A stretch of 46,400 bases of DNA from Chloroflexi bacterium ADurb.Bin325 (GTDB lineage Bacteria > Chloroflexota > Anaerolineae > CG2-30-64-16): NCBI GenBank assembly GCA_002068935.1, contig MWBF01000003.1:1-46400 (forward strand), given 5' to 3'. Below are positions 24,323-31,396 of the stretch, in pieces. The notes beneath the pieces were generated by a model. That model had not been told where the DNA came from. It did not search any database and saw nothing but the letters and a program-made list of their open reading frames with translations. Every line of letters begins with the position of its first letter. Within the stretch, counting starts at the first letter, position 1. The translations under genes and the position numbers were made by a program.

Positions 24323-25219
24323 ATGACGGCGACAGCCAAATCCAGCCTTCCGGAGACAGCAGCGATCAAGTCGCCCCGGCTCACGCGCCGGGCGCGCACC
24401 CTGCTCGGTCACGGCGCTCTGCATGTCCTCCTGATCATCTGGGGCATCACCTTCCTCATCCCGCTTCTGTGGGTCCTGACGACATCGCTCAAGACGCCGG
24501 GCCAGGTGTTCATCGTGCCCGTGCAATGGATCCCCAAGACGCCCCGTTGGTCGAACTATCGGGAGATCTTCGAGATTCTGCCCCTTACATCCTTCATCCG
24601 CAATTCGTTATTCGTGACAGCGATGGGCACGCTGGGCTCCGTCTTCAGCTCGCTGTTGGTCGGCTACAGCCTGGCCCGGCTGCGCTGGCCGGGCCGCGAC
24701 GCGGTCTTCACGCTGCTGGTCGCGACGATGATGCTGCCGGGCATTGTCACCCTGATCCCCACCTTCATCCTGTTCAAATATCTGGGCTGGCTCGACACGT
24801 TCCTGCCGCTCTTCGTGCCCAGTTGGTTTGGGGTTCCGTTTTATATCTTCCTCATGCGCCAGTTCATGATCGGGCTGCCGTATGAGCTGGAAGAGGCCGC
24901 GCGCATCGATGGCGCGAGCTCCCTGCGCATCCTGGCGCAGATTATCGTGCCGCTCTCCGGCCCGGCGATTGCCGCGGTTGCCATCTTCGCCACCCTGGCT
25001 CACTACAATGATTTCATGGGGCCGCTGATTTACCTGAGCACCAACGACAAGTTCACGCTCGCGCTGGGCCTGTTCTGGTATCAGGGGCGCTATGGCAACT
25101 TCTGGCACCTGGTGATGGCAGCCTCTACTGTGGCCATCACGCCCGTGCTTATCTTGTTCTTTATCGCGCAGCGTCATTTCGTGCGGGGGATCGCCCTGAC
25201 CGGGCTGGCGGGGCGCTGA
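24323..25219 (+). CDS. Carbohydrate ABC importer permease, MalG/UgpE type (right operon)
   Basis: This 298-residue permease has six hydrophobic segments, EAA loop EEAARIDGASSLRILAQIIV and the MalG-like C-terminus RHFVRGIALTGLAGR. GGGGAGA is eight bases before the ATG. It completes the right importer. The 86-base gap to the following RNA methyltransferase gene has no terminator that I can see, so some read-through is possible. Confidence 0.95.
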   Translation: MTATAKSSLPETAAIKSPRLTRRARTLLGHGALHVLLIIWGITFLIPLLWVLTTSLKTPGQVFIVPVQWIPKTPRWSNYREIFEILPLTSFIRNSLFVTAMGTLGSVFSSLLVGYSLARLRWPGRDAVFTLLVATMMLPGIVTLIPTFILFKYLGWLDTFLPLFVPSWFGVPFYIFLMRQFMIGLPYELEEAARIDGASSLRILAQIIVPLSGPAIAAVAIFATLAHYNDFMGPLIYLSTNDKFTLALGLFWYQGRYGNFWHLVMAASTVAITPVLILFFIAQRHFVRGIALTGLAGR

Positions 25220-25305
25220 GGCAGCCCGGCCGGTCTGTGGCAGCATCGCCTGCAATCCGGTTCGGCCTTGCCCTTCGGCATGACGCCCCTTGAAGATCGT
25301 CCGGG

Positions 25306-26547
25306 ATGATGTTGCCGCAGATCCCCCCGCCCGCCGACCGCCGGATCGCGCTGCGCGTGACGCCGGAGGCGCAGCACGCGCTGCGCCAGGGACACCCCTG
25401 GCTGTTCGACCAGGCCATCGTCCACCAAAGCCATGCCGGCGCGGCCGGCGACCTGGCCGTCGTGTTCGACGACCGCCGCCGCTTCCTCGCGATCGGGCTC
25501 TACGACCCGACCTCGCCGCTGCGCGTCCGCATCCTGCAACACGGCCATCCGGCAGCCATCGACGAGGCGTGGCTGCACGCGCGCATCGCCGCCGCGGCCG
25601 CGCTCCGCGCGGATCTGCCCGCGACCGGCACGACCGGCTATCGGCTGATCCACGGCGAGAACGACGGGCTGCCCGGCCTGGTCGTCGACCGCTACGAGGA
25701 CACGCTGGTCGTCAAGCTCTACACCGCGGCCTGGCTCCCCTGGCTGAGCCGGGTGCTGCCCGCGCTGACCGCGGTCCAACCGTGTGCGCGCGTCGTGCTG
25801 CGGCTGAGCCGCAAGCTGCTCGACCGCGACGAGGGCCTCTGCGGGCTGCGGGAGGGGCTGCTGACGGGCGCGGGCTTCGACGCCGCGGCCGGCCTGGTGC
25901 AGTTCAGTGAGCACGGGCTGCGCTTCGAGGCGGATGTGCTGCGAGGACAGAAGACCGGCTTCTTCCTGGATCAGCGCGAGAACCGGGCGCGCGTCGAGCG
26001 GCTGGCGCGGGGCAAGCGGGTCCTCAACGTCTTTGCGTATACGGGCGGCTTCTCGCTGTACGCGGCGCGGGGCGGCGCGCGCGAGATCTTGAGCGTGGAT
26101 CTGAGCGCGCCCGCGCTGGATGCGGCGCGGCGTAACTTCGACCTGAACCGTCGCGCGGCAGCGGTCGCCGCCGCGCGACACCTCACGCAGGTCGCGGACG
26201 CGTTCGACGCGCTGGCCGCGCTGCGCGAGCGGGGAGAACGCTACGACCTCGTGATCGTGGACCCGCCCGCGTTTGCCAAGCGGGCCGCGGAGGTCGACGC
26301 GGCCCTGCGCGCCTATGCCCGCCTGACCGCGCTGGCGCTCGGCGTCACGCGCCCCGGCGGGCTGCTGGTCAGCGCGTCATGCTCCAGCCGGGTCGATGCG
26401 GAGCTCTTCTTCACGACGGTCAAACGGGCCGCGGAGGCCGCTGGCCGGCCCCTGTACGAGCGCGAGCGCACCGGCCACGCGAGCGACCACCCCATCGGCT
26501 TCCCCGAGGGCGCGTATCTGAAATGCCTGTACGCGGTCGCGGGGTAG
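25306..26547 (+). CDS. RlmI-like 23S rRNA (cytosine-C5)-methyltransferase
   Basis: This 413-residue class I AdoMet methyltransferase matches the RlmI family, which methylates C1962 of 23S rRNA in E. coli. An N-terminal PUA-like domain (about 10-85, with GHPWLF) leads to the family signature GQKTGFFLDQR near residue 223. The AdoMet-binding NVFAYTGGFSLYAA, the VDPPAF loop, and SCSS with catalytic Cys359 follow. The C-terminus HASDHPIGFPEGAYLKC is diagnostic. Length is normal for RlmI (about 396). Adjacent ATGs at 25306 and 25309 are both possible, with no clear ribosome site. It is a housekeeping gene with no evident link to its neighbours and ends ten bases from a convergent gene. Confidence 0.93.
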   Translation: MMLPQIPPPADRRIALRVTPEAQHALRQGHPWLFDQAIVHQSHAGAAGDLAVVFDDRRRFLAIGLYDPTSPLRVRILQHGHPAAIDEAWLHARIAAAAALRADLPATGTTGYRLIHGENDGLPGLVVDRYEDTLVVKLYTAAWLPWLSRVLPALTAVQPCARVVLRLSRKLLDRDEGLCGLREGLLTGAGFDAAAGLVQFSEHGLRFEADVLRGQKTGFFLDQRENRARVERLARGKRVLNVFAYTGGFSLYAARGGAREILSVDLSAPALDAARRNFDLNRRAAAVAAARHLTQVADAFDALAALRERGERYDLVIVDPPAFAKRAAEVDAALRAYARLTALALGVTRPGGLLVSASCSSRVDAELFFTTVKRAAEAAGRPLYERERTGHASDHPIGFPEGAYLKCLYAVAG

Positions 26548-26556
26548 CCGCGGGCG

Positions 26557-27291
26557 TCAGCTTATCCGCCGCGGGATCGGGTAGCTGCCGCTGCTGCTCA
26601 TGGCCAGCTTGGGGTCGGTGTAGTGCCCCGCGCCGGAGCCGCTCGCCGACATGCCGCCGGTGCCGGTGCCGTAGCTGGTCCGGCCCCGGACGCCGCTGAC
26701 GATAGGGCCGAACTGGGTGCGACCCGCGGCGCTGGGGACCATGACGCCCGCGGGCGCGGCCACGGCCGCGGCGGCCGGGCTGCTGACCTGGCCCTGCGCA
26801 AGGCCGGCCGCGGCCCGCTGGACGATCTCCGTCGCGCCATAGCGGTGCAGGATGTCCGTCGCCCGGCTGACCATCTCCTCTGCCGCATACACGGTGACGC
26901 GCGCGGGATCGACGCGCGCGGCCCTGGCGCGCCGCGCCTCCCCTGCCGCGCCGCCCGCGTCCACCAGCGCGGAGATGACGCCGCCGACCGCCGCGCCCAC
27001 ACCTGCGCCCGCGAGGGTCGTCGCCAGCGGGCTGGCCGCAAGGAGCGCCCCGACGCTCACCAGCAGGCCGGCCACGCCGCCCAGCACCGCGCCGACGCCG
27101 ACCGCCGCGCCGTTTGCGTTTTCGGCGTTCGCGGCCTCGCCCGCTGGCTCAGCGGGCTGCGCGCGGCCGGCGCCGCGGTCGTCCGCCGCGATGCGGATGT
27201 TGTTCCGCTCGAACCCGTCGCCCACCAGCTCCAGCACGGCATCCTGCGCCGCGCTCTTCTTATCGAATGACGCCACGATGATCTGTTCCAT
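26557..27291 (-). CDS. YflT-like general stress protein with glycine-rich hydrophobic middle
   Basis: This 244-residue protein begins with a short alpha/beta domain (about 1-40, EQIIVASFDKKSAAQDAV) typical of heat-induced YflT / general stress protein 17M-like proteins. A long Gly/Ala-rich hydrophobic stretch (about 62-115) resembles glycine-zipper membrane segments. Residues 130-165 (DPARVTVYAAEEMVSRATDI) look like a second small domain. The tail is Ala, then Gly/Ser rich. It is possibly membrane associated. GGAGGG precedes the ATG at 27291; an ATG at 27348 is upstream of that site. It appears to be transcribed alone, convergent with the rRNA methyltransferase gene. Confidence 0.75.
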   Translation of the reverse strand: MEQIIVASFDKKSAAQDAVLELVGDGFERNNIRIAADDRGAGRAQPAEPAGEAANAENANGAAVGVGAVLGGVAGLLVSVGALLAASPLATTLAGAGVGAAVGGVISALVDAGGAAGEARRARAARVDPARVTVYAAEEMVSRATDILHRYGATEIVQRAAAGLAQGQVSSPAAAAVAAPAGVMVPSAAGRTQFGPIVSGVRGRTSYGTGTGGMSASGSGAGHYTDPKLAMSSSGSYPIPRRIS

Positions 27292-27367
27292 CTCATCCCT
27301 CCGCGCCTTATTGTACATCATGGCGGGCGGTTGACGCCAGAAAGCCATTCGACCTGGAGCGCCGATG

Positions 27368-27387
27368 CGTCCGCGAGGGGGAAGGTG
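27368..27387 (+). repeat. 20-bp direct repeat, left copy
   Basis: CGTCCGCGAGGGGGAAGGTG occurs exactly here and again at 30514-30533 in the same orientation. The two copies bracket the cytochrome and flavoprotein genes. The flanking bases do not match. Confidence 0.75.
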
Positions 27388-27419
27388 CGGGGCGTGAACT
27401 GTGATTGGGATCGCGGCCT

Positions 27420-27454
27420 ATCCGGGCAGATCGATCAGGGACGTCTGCCCGGAT
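27420..27454 (-). terminator. Hairpin after the cytochrome gene
   Basis: ATCCGGGCAG (27420-27429) pairs with CTGCCCGGAT (27445-27454), a perfect ten-base stem with a 15-base loop, 19 bases past the cytochrome stop. There is no T-run, so it may be a Rho-assisted end or a 3' protecting structure. Confidence 0.5.
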
Positions 27455-27472
27455 GGGCCGGAGAGCGCGAGG

Positions 27473-28165
27473 TCACTCTTCGTGGCACGTGTTGCAGAGG
27501 ACGAAGTTCTGCTCGTGGTGACACGAGGCAAAGCAGCTTAGCTCTTTGATGGACGGCAGTTCGATCGAGCCGGTGGGCGGCAGCGGATGTGGCTCATGGC
27601 AGGCATCGCATGCCGTGATCGACGTCGAGTCATGTGGCACATACTCGTGAGGATTGCCCTTCACCCCGTCGATCTCGAGAGCGCCCGCGGTGCGGGCCCT
27701 GAGCGCCTCGTACGGCCCATGACATACCAGGCAGAACTCGGTCGATACCTGCGTCGACAGCGGCGGCAGGGTAGGGGCCTCCCCCTGCGAGGGTTGATGA
27801 CAGTAGAGGCAGAGGGTTTCGTCCAGGCCCTCGTGGCTTTGGGGCACGGGCTTCACCCCCTTGTCCACGTCGTGGCAGGTCTGGCACTTCTCGAACCCAG
27901 CCAGCGCGTGAGGGATATCGGACGGCGCCGGCTTATCGCCCGAGACCGCCGCCGCGGTGGGGCTGGCCTCCGGTGTATCCGTGGCCGGGACCGGCGTGTC
28001 CGTGGCGGGCACGGGCGTGTCCGTAGCCGGGACTGGCGTGTCCGTAGGCGGGACCGGCGTTGCCGCGGGCAGCGCGGTCGCCGGCGCGCAGCCTACCAGG
28101 AGCGCCGTAATCGCCAGCAGCGTGCATACGATCACAGCGAGTCGTTTCATTTGATTTCCGAGCAT
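27473..28165 (-). CDS. Multiheme c-type cytochrome lipoprotein
   Basis: This 230-residue protein has a lipoprotein signal ending at Cys26 (LLVGC). A Pro/Thr-rich tether follows, with four near-identical seven-residue units (VPATDTP) at about 36-66. The folded part carries six heme-attachment motifs: CQTCH (94-98), CLYCH (119-123), CLVCH (145-149), CDACH (186-190), the longer CFASCH (211-216, CxxxCH) and CNTCH (224-228). Extra His residues can serve as distal ligands. It likely shuttles electrons outside the membrane. The next gene upstream encodes a Tat-exported fumarate-reductase-like flavoprotein, so the two resemble a split flavocytochrome c. GGAGG lies seven bases before the ATG at 28165. 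Confidence 0.92.
   Translation of the reverse strand: MLGNQMKRLAVIVCTLLAITALLVGCAPATALPAATPVPPTDTPVPATDTPVPATDTPVPATDTPEASPTAAAVSGDKPAPSDIPHALAGFEKCQTCHDVDKGVKPVPQSHEGLDETLCLYCHQPSQGEAPTLPPLSTQVSTEFCLVCHGPYEALRARTAGALEIDGVKGNPHEYVPHDSTSITACDACHEPHPLPPTGSIELPSIKELSCFASCHHEQNFVLCNTCHEE
27972..28061. repeat. 21-bp tandem repeat inside the cytochrome gene
   Basis: About four copies of a 21-base unit (GGCGTGTCCGTGGCCGGGAC-like on the + strand) encode the VPATDTP tether. Units differ at a few bases. Copy number is likely to vary between strains and would change tether length. Confidence 0.8.
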
Positions 28166-28235
28166 TTGATATCCTCCAACTCGACGAGACGGCGGGGAGG
28201 CGGTGCAGGATGCGCTGGCGAGGCTGCGGTTCTTC

Positions 28236-28279
28236 GATGGTACGAAGATGCATAAGGAACCGGGCATCTTCGTACCATC
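28236..28279 (-). promoter_or_regulatory. 16-bp perfect hairpin between flavoprotein and cytochrome genes
   Basis: GATGGTACGAAGATGC (28236-28251) pairs perfectly with 28264-28279 around a 12-base loop. It lies in the 190-base gap between the flavoprotein stop and the cytochrome start, in the likely shared transcript. No T-run follows on either strand. It may set the ratio of the two proteins by partial termination or by protecting the upstream message. Confidence 0.65.
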
Positions 28280-28355
28280 TGTTCACATACCCTGAACTGC
28301 TGCTGGCAGGTGGAAGTTCACGCCAGCGCGCGGCGCGCCGCGACCCGCGGCGCTG

Positions 28356-30206
28356 CTACACCTTTTCGGCGGCCGCTTCGGCCCCCGCGATGTAGCCCTG
28401 AGTGAGGCAGCGGGCCAGGCCGTGCTGGCTCGATCCGCCGGCCGATTCGCCGCCGCAGTAGAGGCCCGGGATGACCTCGCCGTTCATATCCTGGACCTGG
28501 CACTGCATGTTGATGCGCAGGCCAGCATAGGTGTCGTGGATGGCCGGCGTTGCCCAGGCGGCATAGAAGGGCGGTTTCTCGATCTTGTACTTGGGCGCAG
28601 GCTTGTCGAAGTCCGGGTCAACGCCCAGATCGACCATCATGTTGTAGCGGGCGACGGTCTCTTCGAGGTTCTTGGCCGGCATCGCCTTCTTCTGATACGG
28701 GTTCTTGACCAGCTTTTCGGCGAGCTCGGCCAGCGTGTCGGCGCTGAAGAAGTACTCCGGATCCGTGGCCGGGTCATCGAGATCCCACTTCTGGCGAGCG
28801 ACGGCCTCAGAGTCGAAGATCGCCCACTGCGGGCCGGCCGCGTAGTCGGGCGGCTCAGACAGCTCGTTGATGGCCAGGGCGGCGTCGACGTAGGCGCGCG
28901 GGTTGTACTTGATCCGGGTCAGGTTGCGCCAGTCGCCAGGCTTGTACGGATCGAGGGAGCCCTCGCGGGTCCCGCCGGGATACCCTTCCTCGAATTCGTT
29001 GTAGAAGCGCTTGCCGGCCTGGTTCACGATGATTCCGTTCTGCCAGTCGGTCACGCGCAAGCCGGTGGCCTTGCACAGCGGGAAGATGGGGCTCTTGGGC
29101 GTCCAGGCCACATAGACGTATTTGGTGCCGACGATCGGCCGGCGGCGGATATAGCCGTTGCGGTCGCCGGTATGGTTGGCCGTGCCCCAGAGGGACGCGC
29201 CGATCGCCATGGCCGCCAGCTCGCCGCTGGCATCCTGCGGCGAGTAGGGCTCGCCGGCCAGGATGAGCTCTTCCGTGGCGCGCGGGTCGAATATGCGGCG
29301 GAAGTTGACGTTGCCGGTGCTGCCGCCGGTGCCGATGATCACGGCCTTCTTGGCGCGTATCGTCACGGTCTCGGCCGTCATGTCGATATTGCCCTCGGAG
29401 GCGAAGCTCTTCAGGGGCGTGGTCTCGCCGGGCAGGATCGTGGGGCTGTAGCTGGCCTGGATGCCGAGCACCCGGCCCGAATTGGGCGTCTCGCGGTAGA
29501 TGACGTCCATGTGGTAATTCAGCAGGAACTTGACGCCCTTCTTGCGCGCGCTGGCCTCCAGGGCGCGCATCAGGCTGGTGCCGCCCGCGCCGGCCGGCGA
29601 TTCGAGGCTCTGGCCCTTGTCCCAGATCGTATGATGTTCACGCTTGGCGGAGATCCCCGTCCCGTGGGCGCCGCTGTTGTCCGGGGCCTTGTCCACGAAG
29701 GGGACGCCGTTCTCGAGCAGAAACTCGAAGCACGGCGCGCTGTTGTCGGCCAGGGCGCGCTGGATGCCGCGGTCGTTGTAGCGATAGTCGGGCGAGCCGC
29801 CCGTTTCCACGACGGACCAGTCCGTCAGGTCGCGGAAGTAGATATCCGGGCTGTCCTCGATATCATATTTCTTCTGGAAGCTGGTGCCGCCGCCGAGCGG
29901 AACGTTGCCGCCGCTGATGATAGCATGCCCGCCGATGTCATAGTTGCACTCGACGACGATGACCGAGGCCTTGGCGTCGACGGCGCGGATGGCGGCCGGC
30001 AGCCCCACGGCGCCGGAACCGATGACGACAACATCGGCCTCGAGATCCCACTTCGAGGGGATGTCGGTGTTCGCGTTGCCTTGCTGGGCGAAGGCCGGGG
30101 CGGCGTTGGCGAAGCTGGCGCCGGCCATGGCGGCCGCGCTGAGCCCGGCCCCCCGGAAAAAGTCTCGCCGGCTGATCTTTTTCGGTCCGTTGTTATCGGA
30201 ACGCAT
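28356..30206 (-). CDS. Tat-exported fumarate-reductase-type flavoprotein
   Basis: This 616-residue protein has a Tat signal (SRRDFFRG, Arg13-Arg14; probable cleavage after AFA near residue 38) and an FAD-binding domain starting DVVVIGSGAVGLPAA. It belongs to the FAD_binding_2 superfamily, which includes fumarate reductase FccA, urocanate reductase and 3-ketosteroid dehydrogenases. The C-terminal FAD segment GLYCGGESAGGSSQHGLARC departs from the usual HGANRLGGN form, so the substrate is probably not simple fumarate. With the neighbouring multiheme lipoprotein it should reduce or oxidise a compound outside the membrane. The ATG at 30206 has AAGGAGG before it; an ATG at 30239 has no ribosome site. 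Confidence 0.9.
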   Translation of the reverse strand: MRSDNNGPKKISRRDFFRGAGLSAAAMAGASFANAAPAFAQQGNANTDIPSKWDLEADVVVIGSGAVGLPAAIRAVDAKASVIVVECNYDIGGHAIISGGNVPLGGGTSFQKKYDIEDSPDIYFRDLTDWSVVETGGSPDYRYNDRGIQRALADNSAPCFEFLLENGVPFVDKAPDNSGAHGTGISAKREHHTIWDKGQSLESPAGAGGTSLMRALEASARKKGVKFLLNYHMDVIYRETPNSGRVLGIQASYSPTILPGETTPLKSFASEGNIDMTAETVTIRAKKAVIIGTGGSTGNVNFRRIFDPRATEELILAGEPYSPQDASGELAAMAIGASLWGTANHTGDRNGYIRRRPIVGTKYVYVAWTPKSPIFPLCKATGLRVTDWQNGIIVNQAGKRFYNEFEEGYPGGTREGSLDPYKPGDWRNLTRIKYNPRAYVDAALAINELSEPPDYAAGPQWAIFDSEAVARQKWDLDDPATDPEYFFSADTLAELAEKLVKNPYQKKAMPAKNLEETVARYNMMVDLGVDPDFDKPAPKYKIEKPPFYAAWATPAIHDTYAGLRINMQCQVQDMNGEVIPGLYCGGESAGGSSQHGLARCLTQGYIAGAEAAAEKV

Positions 30207-30418
30207 TGAATAGATCCTCCTTGTGTGATCTTTTGTCATACAATGGTGTGCGACGATGCGTCTTCGGTGTTTGACCGTCAGATCACCTCCTGTGTATCGG
30301 TATGTTTACGGCCCACCCGCGTGCCCGTGGCGCTTCGCATATCAGGCTTCCACACAAAGCACGCCGGCCGAGCCGCCGATCCCGCTGTCACCCACAGTTG
30401 CAAAAGCGCCAACCTGTT

Positions 30419-30434
30419 TGTGAATTTACACACA
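30419..30434. promoter_or_regulatory. CRP/FNR-like palindrome at the flavoprotein promoter
   Basis: TGTGA-atttac-ACACA matches the TGTGAN6TCACA form in nine of ten key positions. It overlaps the predicted start of transcription, a position typical of repression. It is A/T-rich in GC-rich surroundings. Confidence 0.4.
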
Positions 30435-30440
30435 AGCGGT

Positions 30441-30469
30441 ACAGTAGCACAGCCCGGCTGCTTTGTCAA
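30441..30469 (-). promoter_or_regulatory. Promoter of the flavoprotein/cytochrome unit
   Basis: Read leftward: perfect TTGACA (30469-30464), 17 bases, TACTGT (30446-30441). The predicted leader is about 230 bases. Confidence 0.7.
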
Positions 30470-30513
30470 AATAAGCACAATGTGAGAAATGCTTCACTAT
30501 TCCGGCGCGGCAA

Positions 30514-30533
30514 CGTCCGCGAGGGGGAAGGTG
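30514..30533 (+). repeat. 20-bp direct repeat, right copy
   Basis: Exact match to 27368-27387. It lies immediately before the terminator of the pentose-phosphate operon, so the pair brackets the whole redox module with its promoter. Confidence 0.75.
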
Positions 30534-30536
30534 GAG

Positions 30537-30573
30537 ACAAAAAACGGTGCACAGGCCGAAACCTGTGCACCGT
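30537..30573 (-). terminator. Intrinsic terminator of the GH15/gnd/zwf/dinB run
   Basis: Perfect 12-base arms ACGGTGCACAGG (30544-30555) and CCTGTGCACCGT (30562-30573) have a six-base loop and, read leftward, are followed by TTTTTT. It lies 80 bases past the last gene. It is the best terminator in the window. Confidence 0.93.
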
Positions 30574-30653
30574 GCAGCGTTCCGTTATTTTCGTCTGCGT
30601 GCGTTGAGATTCCTGAGAGGCGGCCGCTCAGCACAGCAGCCAGCCGAGCCGCT

Positions 30654-31241
30654 TCACTCCGTTGCCGGCGCGCCGCGCGCAATGCGGGCCTGGCGCACGA
30701 TCTCGCGCATCTGCCCCAGGTGCTCGTCTTCGTGCATCAGGCCGAGGAGGAAACGGCCGACCGCGTTCACCTGCGGGCCATTGGGCCACGCCTGGCACTC
30801 GTTGTCCAGATGCGGCGCATCGGGCCACATGTCCAGGCTCGCCAGCCGCATCCGCCGGCTCTCCTCCAGCCGCTGGCGGCAGTCGGCCAGGGTGTGCATC
30901 TCCGTCCAGGGCGTCTCGTAGCGCGACCGGCCGTGAAAGGCCACCCCGCGCGCCAGCTCCGCGGCCAGCGCGGCCGACTCCTCGGACGAGGCTGTGGCAT
31001 GGACGACCACGTGGCCCAATGTCCAGGCGATATCGACCTCCTCCGGCGTCGCGGCATAGGGGTCGTTACGCTGGGGGTCCACCGGCACGAAGGTGACATC
31101 CGCATCGATGCACCCGGCGATCGCCGCCAGGGCTGCATCGACGCTCTCGTTGGTCAGCGCGGCCAGATCGTCGCGCGTCAGGTCGGCGACCAGTTCCGCG
31201 AGGGTGATCTGCTTATCGCGAAACGCCTGAAAATTCAACAT
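30654..31241 (-). CDS. DinB-superfamily protein
   Basis: This 195-residue protein has the four-helix DinB/YfiT-like character. Candidate metal-binding histidines are in GHVVVHA (about 76-81) and HEDEHLGQM (about 173-177), in the order expected of the family. Relatives include thiol-dependent S-transferases such as maleylpyruvate isomerase and many uncharacterised metal-binding proteins. AAGGAGA lies before the ATG at 31241. The frame stays open far upstream through zwf, but that part is a shadow. It is the last gene of the leftward run starting at GH15 and is followed by a strong terminator. A role in the pentose-phosphate pathway is not established. Confidence 0.82.
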   Translation of the reverse strand: MLNFQAFRDKQITLAELVADLTRDDLAALTNESVDAALAAIAGCIDADVTFVPVDPQRNDPYAATPEEVDIAWTLGHVVVHATASSEESAALAAELARGVAFHGRSRYETPWTEMHTLADCRQRLEESRRMRLASLDMWPDAPHLDNECQAWPNGPQVNAVGRFLLGLMHEDEHLGQMREIVRQARIARGAPATE

Positions 31242-31262
31242 GTAGGGTCTCCTTGTGTTCAA

Positions 31263-31396
31263 GAGGTCGGCCGCGCCGCCGAGTTGCTCTGGCCGGTCTC
31301 CGACCGAGCCAGGGGCACGGTCAGAGACCGGCCCCAGCTCCCTCTCCTGAAGGCTCATCTTCAAGAGAGGGGGCTGGGGGGCGAGGTCGGCCGCGC
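31263..31396. mobile_element. Small composite hairpin insertion at the 3' end of zwf
   Basis: The 14-base sequence GAGGTCGGCCGCGC occurs at 31263-31276 and 31383-31396 as a direct repeat, bracketing 106 bases. The insert consists of an R2 hairpin copy (31286-31338) and a degenerate relative of the hairpin at 722-802 (31333-31381). Removing the insert and one repeat joins the zwf frame to TCT-TGA, giving a stop right after Ser. This is what a target duplication would leave. It has no transposase, so it would be a non-autonomous (MITE-like) element. Confidence 0.65.
31286..31338. repeat. R2 hairpin repeat, copy A
   Basis: It shares the exact 15-base core GCTCTGGCCGGTCTC with copies at 36843 and 42754, plus the matching arm GAGACCGG-CCCCAGC. 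The outer stem present in copies B and C is missing. It lies within the insertion at the end of zwf. Confidence 0.8.

Larger units (their letters stand above)
30207..30653. other. Control and terminator region upstream of the flavoprotein gene
   Basis: These 447 bases hold a leftward promoter (30441-30469), a CRP/FNR-like palindrome at its start point (30419-30434), the right copy of a 20-bp direct repeat (30514-30533) and a strong terminator (30537-30573). A perfect ribosome-site complement, AGGAGGTGATC (near 30282-30292, leftward), has no start codon at proper distance. No gene is apparent. Confidence 0.65.

Noticed and set aside
28356-30206. Naming the flavoprotein a fumarate reductase
   Set aside because: FAD domain and cytochrome partner fit the superfamily, but the substrate-site segments are not close enough to assign fumarate.
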